The notes under the pieces were generated by a model. It did no database searches and had not been told where the DNA came from. It saw only the letters and a list, made by a program, of their open reading frames with translations. The position numbers and the translations under genes are program-made. Shown one piece after another: positions 50,448-63,300 of a DNA stretch of 64,000 nt. The first letter of the stretch is position 1. The number at the start of each line of letters is the position of its first letter. This DNA comes from Telmatactis stephensoni (Eukaryota; Cnidaria; Anthozoa; Actiniaria; Isophelliidae). The stretch covers positions 248,001-312,000 of the forward strand of contig JALIZF010001843.1 of the NCBI GenBank assembly GCA_029948255.1, written 5' to 3'.

Positions 50448-53400
50448 ATGAAGAGTTCGGAGGGAACGAGTATCAAGGTTGCAGTTCGCTGCAGACCCTT
50501 CAACGGTGAGTATAATTTCCTTCGAACTTTGGCTCGAATTTTGACTTTTGTTCTAATTCCTGTTAGAATTTATGCTATATCACAAGTCATGTATTAAATA
50601 TGGGCTAAAGTTCTAACTAGATTTGGACAGGTTATTGTAAAACTGGTGGAGTTTGGTTTGATTTCATCTGGTTCTTATGGAATCATGCATGTGACCAATT
50701 TTAAGCTACGTACCCTAAATATTGTAGAGCAACACAAGAACTCAAATTGTTCTGTGTTGTTGAAAATATACTGTAAACCTAGATATATTGCTTAGTGATA
50801 GTTATTAAGTCACTAAACGAATTTATGTCTCATGAAAGTTAAATAAAATGTCTGTTCTTTATAGAAAATGAAAAAGCCAAAAATGCCACTAGAGTGGTCA
50901 AGATGAGTGGTGAGAAGATCATCATACATAATCCTCTTCCTGGCTCAGCAACTAAGGTACTGTTCTTCTAGCAGTACAGCAGATAGGAGTAGTGCACTTT
51001 CTACCCTTTTCTATCACAACACTGCAAGCTACACAAATTAGAGGGAGATTTAAACAGATTGCATGTAACAACATTGAATGAGTAATTGCCAGAATTAAGG
51101 GTGATTTATACCCTCTTTAGATCACATACTAATTTATCCATCTAAGACCCCATCCACACGTGTGCGTTTATTTTATGAATAAATTTACACTTTCCAAAGT
51201 GGATGTTTCAAAACTCTGTTTATGCATTTTTTGTTTGGGAATGTGTAAATGTATACTGCATTTTCAAAAATGGTGACATCACAACAACAGTCAATTATTA
51301 TTGATGCTTAATTGATCAAGGGTGTACTCTAGTACCAAATATCAAGGCCAGTCGAGCCCTAGGACACCTTACCGCACCAGCTTTATCATACTATGTTACG
51401 CACTGTACATTCTCAGTTAGCCAAGACCAAAATTTGTATACATAATACAATGTAATTATCCCGGGGGGAATGGTTTTGTTTACCGGTATAGATCGGTTTT
51501 AATAATAGACAACTTTCTCAAGGTTGCATGTGCAGCTTAAATGATGTACCGTTAATGGACCAAGAAATCCCGGGGAGGGGGTGGGGGGTACTCCCTTACA
51601 AAAGTGGTAGGGGTGCTCAATGGAGGGTTTTGAAAATGACCCTAAAAGGTATGCATATATCAGAGATCCACATTCAACTAATATTTTTTATAAAGAATAT
51701 TCGTATGTGAGATCGTTTCAATCCCTATGTGATTTTTGTTATCCTGACCCTAAAAGGTACAAGTGGGTCATATTTTTGACCCTAAAAAGTCCGTTGAGCA
51801 CCTCTACCACTTTTGTAAGGAAGCCCCCCACCCTGTCCCACCCCCACCCCACATGTGGATTGGGCTGTACATGTTAGCTGATTAAATTGATTCTACAAAT
51901 AATATTGGACTTTGCTTGCACTACAGGAGCATTCATTTACATTTGATCACAGCTATTTTTGGGAAGCAAAAACTGTAAGTCTTGCAATGAATTTTTGTGA
52001 ATTTTGTTAACTCATCAAAAAATTTGGATAATAATTATAATTAATTAATGATTATATTATTCTTTCAAGTACATGTATATTATAGTGTTTATTGTGGAAT
52101 GAATTTAACCATTTTCATCAAATTTAAACAATATTTGATGTTAACAGGAACAACTTTACCATGATCTTGGATTACCACTTGTCAAAAATGCTTTAAGTGG
52201 TTATAATGTTACTTTGCTGTCTTATGGCCAGGTTAGTTAGATGATACATACAGTGTAATATAAAAATTAGGTACTACCTAATAGCGGAGCTCCCATTTAA
52301 ATATAATAATAATTTTAAATACTTTACAAGTTTTATTTTGACGTTTTTGATTCAAATGAATTGGGCTTGCTGTGGTAATAGGCAAACAAAGATTGCATTT
52401 TGTTGTAAAAGTTGAAATAAAGACTATAGATCAAGCTTTATTTCTTGCCCTTCAGTCTCCTGAGAATTATAAGGCTTTCAACTCAGTGACCATAGTGATA
52501 TTTATTCAGATATTTCAAATATTTTGTGTCAGATTTTATAATTGACTTAGTAGTAGTGCTTCATAATTCTCAGAAATAGGATGCAAAAATCCCTCAAACT
52601 GATTTCATTCACATAAATACTGAACCTAATTCAACATCCTTCAATTAAACAATTAGACATTGCAGAAAATTATATTTAGATTTTTCTGTCTTGACAGTAT
52701 TGTGGCATCTTGTTTTTTTTTTTGTATTATGTAGAGTAGAATGACACTGATAAATAGTTGTCTTTACACGAAACAAGAATTCTCTCTTCCAGGTTACACT
52801 AATCATGACTTTAGATGAAATTGTAAAACAACTCAAAACAACTACTACCTAAAAGCAAAGCTCCAATTTCAATTTTAATTTTTTTATGTTCTTGATTCAA
52901 ATGAATTGGGCTTCCTGTGGTAATTGAAAAAGTTGAAATGAAGATTATTTAAAAAGCATTTTTAAAATAAGTTTTGGTTTTGGTTTGTATATTGTATGGG
53001 CTTGTATGCTCAGTGACCTTTGTTACAGTAAATTTTAATATTCAGATTCACTGTCAGATTTCATAACTGACTTTGTAAGGGTTCATAATTTTCAGAAATA
53101 GAAAGCAAAATCTCCAAAACATTTTTTTAAATTGATACAAGTAATTAAACCTTTTCGACATCCTGAATATTACAGAACAACATATATTGATTTGTCTGTC
53201 TTCACTATATTTGTGACATCTTGTTTTTTGTGGTTGTTGTTGTTATTTTGTTTTGTTATTTAATGTACAGTAGAAAAGAATGACACACTAGCTAGGCGAA
53301 TACTTGTCTCCCACTTTTCTCTTCCAGATTACACTGATAATACAATTTAAAGTGATTATAAAAACAGCTAATTGAAATAACAAGAAAACAAGGAATTAAG

Positions 53401-56400
53401 CATTTTCAGTCTGTATTTAAGGCTTAACAGGGCTCACTGAGCAACTTCATCCAGATGAATAAAGTAAAACAATTCTAGTTTGCATGGCAAAATTCCTTTC
53501 TTTTTTTCCTGTCAATTGTTTCATTAAATTCCAGACCAAAACTTGAGCTGTATTTACACATTCTTTTTTTCCTGTCAATTGTTTCATTAAATTCCAGACC
53601 AAAACTTGAGCTGTATTTACACATTAGTGGGGTTGAAATAAGTTCAAAATCAATTTTTTTTACTAATTTTATTATTATTAGAACTAGTGCAAAAAGTTCA
53701 CTGTAAAACAAAATGTCGTTGTACATTTCATGTAAGGCTTGATCGAGTGTTTCTTTAAACTTGGCCACAGTTCAACGTGCATAAAAGGTTTTTTTTAAGT
53801 CATCAATCCCAAATCAAAGATAAAAGATCAAATATAGGTACAAGAGACTTTTTGATATCATTTTCTGGCCAGGGTCTTTACCTTGAAGTGCTTTCCTTGT
53901 TGTCTTTTCGAAGCATACTGGTCCTTGTTTCACGCTCAATGCAGACGATTCTTGATTTATTTCCAACTTTGGCTAGATTTTTAAGCAGCTTTACTGAAGG
54001 CATCTTCACGAAACGAAGAATACACGATCCTCAATGACTTATTCATTATGAGGAATTTTTTTAAACTACGAATCCAACTAAAAAGTCGTTCAACTTTGAA
54101 AATATCCTCTGTGTCTTTCGTCTTTCGAGCAGTTTTTGAAACGACACCAGGCTCGAAAAAAATTCAAACGTACGGTTTTTTTCGCTTTAACCTGTCAAGA
54201 TTGGCACAGATTAATGTTCATCAAAATCGCTAAATTTTTACGAGGTTTCGAGAATACTATTTTTAAGCTTTGCAAGTTAAAACTGCAAGGAAACTTGTAA
54301 ATTTTCAGTTTTCAAAGTGTCAGCGCGCGTCAAGTTGGCGCCAAAAATCAATCAGCCAATCAGCATCGCGATGTACACGGACGTATGTACGTACGGACGT
54401 ATGTATGTATGTATGTATGTATGTATGTATGTACGGACGGACGTACAGCCGTTGGGCTCCCTGTGTGTCCATGAAAAATCAACTCGATGGGTTACCATTT
54501 TTTCTTAGGTATGGTGCTCTGCTCGCGCGGGCCTTTGGCCCGCGCGGGAGCTCCGCTATAACTTTGTATAAACTGGTGGATACCAACAATTGAGTAATGT
54601 TCAATTGCTACAGTATTAATAAATAATTTTTCTGTCATTTTGATTTCTAGAAAGGCACTGGTAAAACATTTAGTATGAAAGGATCAGAAGAAGAACCAGG
54701 GATTATTCCTTTGGTAGGTGAAATAGACCAGCTACATATAATCCATCCATTCAGCATGACAAACAATCAGACCATACAGTAGGCCTATTTTTTCTATTCT
54801 AAAGGGTCTAGCAAATAACGTACCAGTTGTCAACTACATACATATATACCTTTAACCATGACCTTACCAACCACTTATCAAACAATGACCAACCACTTAC
54901 AGACCACTTTCCAACTACTACCTGCAAATCCCGGGGGGGGGGGGACTCCTATATATAAGAGGACGGGGATGCTCGTCGGAAACTTTAAAAATGACCCCTA
55001 AAAGGTACCAAAGTCATATCTGGGTGGGCGTGGCAATGCATGTTTTTCCCTAAAAGGTACCAACTCAAAAACACTAAATTTAACATTTTGCATATTTTAG
55101 TCAATCAAGCGATCAATTGTGTCTATTTTTATACGAACAATTTAATGGTCGTGCAATCCGATCTTTGTTTCCAGTATTTAATCGTTGATGGAGGAAAAAA
55201 ATCACCCTAAAAGGTACCAGCTAGGTCTCTAGTATTCCACTATAGTCTGAGACACCCTAAAAGGTACCAGATCGCTGATTTTGACCCCTAAAAGGTATGA
55301 CGAGCATCCCCGTCCATTTCCGATCGGAGTCACCCCCCCCGGGCTGCAAATACTCATTGTCCATTTAAATACTAACCACTTACTGACAACTTTCTAACCA
55401 TGCCACTGACCAACCACTTACTATCCACTTACTATCCACTTACTAACCAATTACTGACCACGTACCAACACCTTACTAACCAATTACTAACTACATACCA
55501 ACCAATATTATTGACCACTTACCAACCAATTACTGACCACTTACCAACCACTTACTAACCACTTACCAATTAACACTCATCAACTGCTTACCAACCAATA
55601 ACTGACAACTTAAATGTACCAACCAATTACTGACCACTTACTAACCACTAGCTGTACTAACTACTTACCAACCAATATTATTATTGACCACTTACCAACC
55701 AATCAATGACCATTTACCAACCACATACTGACCACTTACCAACCACTTATCAACAGAACTGCTTACCAACCATGCAATTACTGACCACTTACCAACCACT
55801 TAGTGACCAGTTTACCAACCACTTACCAACCACTTACCAACCACTTACCATACAGTGCAGATTGCTCACTATTGCTTACCATGTCAACAGACTTGTGTAC
55901 AGTAGTACAATGTTTACAACTAAATTATCAAGGATGGTAAAAGGGGTTTCATTCATGTATCACAGCATAGCAAATTTAAACAGTCATATACTGTTGGTAG
56001 CCAGTTTTAAAATTATTTTAAAACTAAGTTTCTATATCTGCTATTTGTTTTTATTTTTTAGTTCAATCAGGATCTATTCAAGCATATTGATGAAAGTCCA
56101 CCCAATAAGCAGTTCTTTGTGACTGTTTCATACTTTGAGGTATTTTATAAAATAACCATCGTATAACGTGCGCTCTCATTGGCCGAAGGATGCTTATACT
56201 GTGAACTCTAAATATGCACCGAGCACATGCACACACTTTTCACATTTTTGTCAGTGCAAATGAATACTTAATTTGCTCAAAAACGTTGTATTTTATAAAA
56301 GGAAATAGAACTTGCCCACTGTGCTGTGTGCAGATTTAGAGCACTTTAGAGCACTTGGGAATCAATTGACAAGGTTCAACACTAGGGAAACATTGAGAAG

Positions 56401-59400
56401 CACATTGCTTCTCTTAACACTTCTCTTGTGTTTTGATCAATCCCAGCGTGCTCTAAATCTGCGCACAGCATGTGCACGCATTTTCTATTTCTTCACTTAA
56501 ATGTTTGATTTGCAGATTTCACATAATTTTATGTCTGTATACATGAATTAATGGATAATAAAATTTTTTTGATGTCATTAGATTTACCAAGAATCCATCA
56601 ATGATTTGTTAAACCCAAGTGGTTATCAACTCACAATAAGACAACATCCTCAACTGGGCATGTAAGTCATGTACACAAATTTATACACAAATTACATTCA
56701 TTGGTCAAGATACATTTACGTATCAATGAATTGATAATTATTATTTATTGTACATTTTTTGCAGTTATGTAGAAGGCTTAGCTGAGCTTGTTGTCCAAAA
56801 TGCTGAAGACATTGCAAGGTTATATGAACAAGGAAACAGAGTAAAGAAGTTGGCTTCTGCAGATAAAAGCCCTAATGCGTCAAGGTACATTATACACTAC
56901 AAGTTTGTTTACCTGGCGTACAATTGCTGTACCAAAGAACACATTTACCAAGAGACCATAATACTATCAGAGTGATCAAAACTCACAGATTCTGCATGAT
57001 GTGCTTGGCACTGAAGGTTATTTTTAGTACCAGTAGGTTGATGCCTGCATACATGTATAACACCCACAAGGCGATCAAATAAATAATAAATTATAGATAA
57101 TTTTCTACAACAGATCCACGTAGTGGCTATTCTTCTGCTGGCACTCACACTGACTACCTCTACATTAAATATTTTACATACATCGCTCAACTCACATGTT
57201 GATTTTTGCTGAGGGAGGAAAAACTGGAGAACCTGGAGAAAAACCTTTGTGACATGGTAGAGAACAACATGTCAAACAAACTCAGTTCACATTAACATTT
57301 ATGATGACCAATGCCCGAGCCACGACTTGAACCCGGACCACAGTGGTGAAAGGCCAGTGCTCTCACCACTCGGCCAACCATGCCACCCAAACAGTGGAAT
57401 TTGATTTTTATGCAAACTTGCACACAGATACAAACCATTTGACAATCTCATTGTTTGTCTGCAAAATGGCACGCGTCAACTTTTTGTCACTAAAACAACC
57501 TTAGGTGCCAAGCACTATGCACAGACATCAATACCAGTTTACCTCTCTAAGTGTTATGGTCTCTTGCTTTCACTTGTACGGTACAGTGCATGTAATTCTT
57601 AAGCTGATTTTGGCATCCATTAATTAAAATTAATAGTCCACTAATTTACACTGTATGTACATATGTATTACATCATTTTATACTCAATTTGCCTTTACTA
57701 GATCAAGTAATATATTTATCATCAATCTTGAGCAAAGACAGATGGATCCAAAAAATACTGGCATCAGATCTAGGATAACACTTGTAGACTTGGCAGGTAA
57801 GGATGATAATGATGATGATAGTTGCAATGATGATGATATAGTGAGCCAAACCTCTCAACAGCAGCCATGTTGTGGACAGATTAAGTGGTTATTGTGGAGA
57901 ATTTGCCATTGTGTACAGAGGTTTCAATAAAGAGTAAATCTATTGATCAGATCGACAGCAGGGATAAAAAATGCTGACCATTGTAGAGAGGTGATGACTG
58001 TTGTACATACATGTACAGATGTTAATCAATAAATAATAAATGTATGAATCAGATCGATATAGCAGGGATAGAAAATGCTGAGCATTGTGGAGAGGTGGCC
58101 ACTGTACAGAGGTTAATCAATAAATAATAAATGTTTGAATCAGGTTGATGGTGTGGATGAAAAATGCTGGCAGTTGATGAGGAGAGCTGGATGTTGTGCA
58201 GAGGTTACAGTATAGAGTACTAAATGAATTGGAGTAAATGATTGCCCCTTAGCAAAAATGCTTATAAAAAGCTATTGTGAAGAGGTCACTGTTTGCAGAG
58301 AGGTGGTTGCTAGTTGAGGTCAAACTGTATCATAATTAATACTTGTATGGGTGTTGTGTGCAGTACTGAAGACATGATGGTGTTGATATACATGTAGAGT
58401 ACAATATAATTATGTACTCATGTAACATTGATCTGCTTGACAAATAGGTTCTGAAAGATCTGATAATACAGAGATATCTGTCAAACAAGGTGCTGTGTTT
58501 TTTAACAAAGGGTAAGGCTCTTAAAAGTACTACATGTATGAAGCAAGAAATTTGTTTGCTAATAAATAAGAGTGACTGCACGCATCAAGTACATGTACTG
58601 TACAGTAGTTTTTTGCTTTGAATAAGCTTAATATGTTACACTGCAATACACTGATGTGAGGGCAGTGTGTCTGATTTGTTCATGAACTGGACAGATTTAC
58701 CTACATTTTTTATCCTTCCACAAGCAGTTGGAGTGTTCTACATTGTATCTGTGCTTCTTTCTCTTTGACAGAATAAATGCATTCAATGCAGTTGTCAGTA
58801 GTCTTGCAGTATCCAATAAGAAAGAAGGCCATGTTCCATACAGAGATTCTAGAATCACCAGAATGTTACAGGTGTGTGTGCAACTGTATATAAATTGTTT
58901 ATAGAGGTACATGTACATGTATTAGCCACTTTCATACCGTGAAGACTGGGTACGAGTCCCTTAAACTTTGATGATGGCAACACAAAACTTATGTAGTCAG
59001 AAAGAGCACATCGAGCTGTATATAATCCCGAGGTTTGATGTTAATCGGATATACATTGAAAGAGATACAGCAGTTCAAACATGCTAGATTTTACAAAGAA
59101 ATGTATGGTTGTAGGGACAAAATGTCAAATTTGTCCCTACAACCATACATTTCTTTGTAAATTCTACCATATTTAGACATGGCTGCTAAACGTCATATAT
59201 TGACCCGATTAACACCAAACTTTGGGATTTTATATAGCTCGATGTGCTCTTTCTGACTATATGAGTTTTGTGTTACCATCGTCAAAATTTGAGGGACTCG
59301 TACCCAGTCTTCACGGTATGAAAGTGGCTAATTCACCAACCAATATTCTTCTGTAACAGGTATATCTGTTTCACACCAGAAAACATGGTCATGTCTTAAT

Positions 59401-60372
59401 TTGAACATCTGTGACTCCACCAAAAATCTCCAACCTTTTGGGTTCTGTGATATGTTCTCTTTTGTTTTCTTTGTTCTTGTCTTTTCTTATTCTTTTCTTT
59501 TCTTATTTTTTCTTTTCTTTTCTCAATTTTCTTTTTCTGTTTTTTCTCTTCTGTTCTTTTGTGTTTTCTCTTTTGTGTTCTTTTCTTGTCTCTTCTATTC
59601 TTGACTCTTCTGTTCTTTTCATTTTTCATTTTTCTTTTTACTTTTCTTTTCTGCTTTTATTATTTTGTTAAGTTTTCACTCAATTATGCTTGTTTACTGT
59701 TTTGTTCAGGATTCTCTTGGTGGAACTGCACATGCCACTATGCTGATAACAGTGTCCCCAGCTGGTAAGAAATACATGTAACCATATCTTACCATGTACT
59801 TACTTGCATATTACAACTGTATTTAATGTTGTCAGAGAAGTTTTCATATATTAAATGCACTGTGCTATGCCATGACCTTGTCAATGTTGTGTTGTCTATA
59901 AGCCAGTTCGGAGTTTAAGAAATCATTTTCAGTGTGCATGCAATTTTATCACGAACCTCGCACTTTCTTGTGTTTGAATCTTCTTTTGTTTTTAATCAAA
60001 CAAAAGAAGGGAGACGTTGAGACATTCTGGATAAAATTACATGTGCATTAGAAATGCTTCTTCAACTCTGAACTGGCTTATAAATACATTTGAAAGTTCT
60101 GAGCAGTAACTGTGCCATTCCATGACTTGGAATTTTCACAGTCGTACAAAATGTGCTGTAATGTATGCACATGTACATGCATGTGTGTATATTAGGATGT
60201 GAGAAAGGTCATTTGAGTTGTAATTTTATTGTTTTAATGAACCATGTGTCGTGTGGGAAATAGTGAGGTTACTTTTCCTTTTCTTTTAGACACTGATTTT
60301 GAAGACACTTTATTGAGCCTTCAGTGTGGCAGCAAAGTGAAAAGTATTAAAAACATGGTCAAGACAAATGAG
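50448..60372 (+). CDS. Motor-domain exons (1-13) of the kinesin gene
   Basis: ATP-dependent microtubule motor core. It ends with the alpha-6 region DTLLSLQCGSKVKSIKN, where other kinesins have a LRFA-type sequence; here LRFA is replaced by LQCG. All thirteen exons have AG acceptors and GT donors. Confidence 0.85.
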
Positions 60373-63300
60373 GTACATTGTAATTTTTGTAAAATATTTT
60401 TGTATCGAAATTAAGTGCTGTACGTATTTAGTGGTGATTTTAATCTTGCTTGTCTAAAATCTTTAGATTGAGAATATAAAAATCATCAAGGACCTGAGAG
60501 AAGAAATTACAAGACTTAGAGAGAAGTTGTCAAGAACTGGGATTACTAGTGGGCCTAATAAAGATGATGTTACTCAAATGGAAGTATGTACTGAACATAA
60601 ACGGTACATGTTTATTATGTAAACTGTCACATCACCCCTGGGTGGGGCACTTGGTTAGAAAATGTTTGGGTATACAGCTTAAAGCAGAGACCAGAAATAC
60701 CCCAAAAATTCGCCTCCAATCCAGAAAACAAAACAACAAAATCAAAAACGTTTTTACGAATCCTAGATAGGAGAAACCTGTATTTGGAAGGCTTTTTATT
60801 TTCTTGCCACTAGACAGTTCATCAATTTTACTCCACAACCAGTTTTGCATATTTTGTGAGCAATAAAAACCCAGATCCTGACGTGTTGCACATTCTCCAG
60901 GGAGCAACATGTTGTATGTCAGAAGCTCAGCTGCTTTTAGAGTGACAGGGAAATAGTACCATTTTGTATTATGCCAATTTAGTATCTATTGTAGCTAATT
61001 TATAAGTTGACATGTATGTGCATGAACTTAGAGTTGTTTGTGATTGGTTGCTGCTATCATTTCAGGAGCTCATCAAGGACTTACAGACTGCCAAGAGACA
61101 AACATGGGAGGAAAAAGAGAGGCTCTCAGAAAACTATGACGAAGAAAGAAGGTTGAATTTGGCAAATAAGGTATAAATTACAGGAAGTCTCATTAAATGA
61201 ATTTGTACATAGGGAAGGACGATTAGGTCCAGGGTGACACAAAAACAAAAACAAAAACAAAAACAAAAAACAGCAGCGTGTATCACTGGCTTAAATTTGT
61301 TTGCGACAATAAATGTTTGGGTGTGGCATTTATTAAAGTTGTTACTTTATAGGGAATTCTTGACTGGGTGATGGACACTATGAAACGAGATAACAAAGAA
61401 GTACAAGAAAGATTGCTGGTGCTGCAAAAAGAGAAAGATCAAGTAATACATATGTTTTTAAATACCTACTTTATCGTTTATTTATCCGGCCATTTATCCT
61501 TCTCACCTTCTGAGAAAACGAGTGCTCTTCAAGCTGAATTAATTGCCAAAGGCCCTGTTGTGCACTGTGCAATTTTCTCAGAGACTTGAACGAGAGTTGC
61601 ATGAAAATTGCATAGTGTAACAGGGCTTGTCTCGTAATGTTTTCGCGCAACGTTGCACGAAGTAGAGCTCTGTCCTACTTTTCACAACAGACTGCAGCAA
61701 CGTGCAACGTCATGGCGTCGTGTAACACCCCTCCAGCAACTTGTTGCACTTTTACGTCTTTTCCCTGAAGAGAACATGCGCACGCCTTCCTCGCTAAAAA
61801 ACATTGCAAGTTGCTTCATGCTGCAATGTGCAAGAACAGTGTAACATCTCGCCACGGCACTCTGCGACGGTGCAGTTTCTAGCCTAGCGAGACAAGTTGC
61901 TGAGAAAATTGCAGTGTAAAGCCCGCAATCTGGTTTCTCAGCCAGCTATCCTACGTAAGTGTAGTTAGAATTGAGGGAGTGTCCAATCTTATCGAAAGAT
62001 GAATAATCATTGAGTTATGACTTTTTGCAGCTGACCACAGAGTTTAAAGAAAAACGCAAACTAGTCGATGAACTAAAAGACGACCTTCAAAATAAAATCA
62101 CAGAATATTCAAAGCTCACAGAATCTGGTAAGTTAATATCCTATTATACGGTTGTCTCGCCAAAGGCATTCCAAAATGGCTAACTTGTACGGATCTAGAA
62201 ATCTTTTATCTAGATCTTGTTTCTTTGATTAGTTGTTGCTGATTAGGCTGTGTAAACAATACAAGTTTGCAGGAATCGATTGGAAGACTTTGTTGCTCAG
62301 TAAACAAACATTTGTTGCATGTTTCATGAGGTGTTTTAGCTTACATGTCTGTCCAGTCCTCCCTCCCCCTCACCCTTCTTCCCCCCCCCCCTCCCTCTAC
62401 CTCCCCCCTTCCCTCTCCCTCCTCGTCCTCGTCCTCCTCGAGTGCCGGCCACGCAGGCTAGAGGTGTTTTTGTTTCTATTTCATGAGGTGTCCCACAGGG
62501 ATCATTTCTGGGACCTACTTCATTTGGTCCCTTTAAAAGTCTTGGACTGAAATAATACATGTAACATGAGAATGTTACCTGAATTCTTGGAATGATATTC
62601 TTATATTTGTTCAATTTTTTAAAAAAGGTAAAGGAGGGGAAGAAGAGCTCAAGTCAATGGTGTCAAACATACACAACATTAAAGAGAAACTGAAAGGAGA
62701 AAATGACGAGCTGAAAAAAATCAAACATAAGCTCAAAGAAATCCAAGAAAAGCAGAAAGCAGAGAAAGAGGTAAAGACTGTCTCTTAATTGCAACTTGAA
62801 ATGATTAGAAGTGTCTCGTATATGTTTATGAATTATTTCTTATTCTTTCTTAGGAAGCAAAAACACAGACTTCATTCTTGAAAGGCAACTCCGAACTTCG
62901 TCATAAACTTGAGGTGATTTTTAAATACAATACAAACACAATACAATACACTTTATTTAAAGAGGGTACGTATTTATATTCAAAATGTACTCTCCCATAC
63001 GTCCCAAAATTTTTACATTTTTTCTAGCAATTGTTCGTTGTGTTCAAATCGCATGCGACATTGCTTGTATAAAAGATACATACAGTTCTCCGATGAATGA
63101 CAAAATATGTTCGTTTTTCAGAGTGAACAAAGGGAAAGAGTCGAGAAGGAAAATGCCCAAACCCTCGCCGATGAGGTAGATCGAATTAAAATGGAAATCG
63201 AGCAAGAAAAAGCTGAACTTAAGGTAAGAACTTTAATTCTTTTATCTTTTTTTAGTATTAGAGCAGTTTTCGTATGACTGTGAAAACGGCACGGTGCGGC

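Larger units (their letters stand above)
52281..54558. mobile_element. Possible 2.3 kb element with TAGCGGAGCTCCC ends in kinesin intron 4
   Basis: TAGCGGAGCTCCC at 52,281 and the inverse GGGAGCTCCGCTA ending at 54,558 could be the ends. Between them are a diverged tandem duplication (about 52,300-52,830 and 52,840-53,340), a 71 bp direct repeat, a (GTAT)n run and a CGCGCGGGCC palindrome. TIR length is short, so the boundaries are tentative. Confidence 0.4.

Noticed and set aside
54845..55860. CRISPR-like array of short repeats
   Set aside because: Units are contiguous and degenerate with no unique spacers, and the genome is eukaryotic. It is a minisatellite.
59396..59671. Phe/Leu/Ser-rich and Lys/Arg/Glu-rich ORFs near 59.5 kb
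   Set aside because: They are artefacts of the pyrimidine tract in kinesin intron 11.
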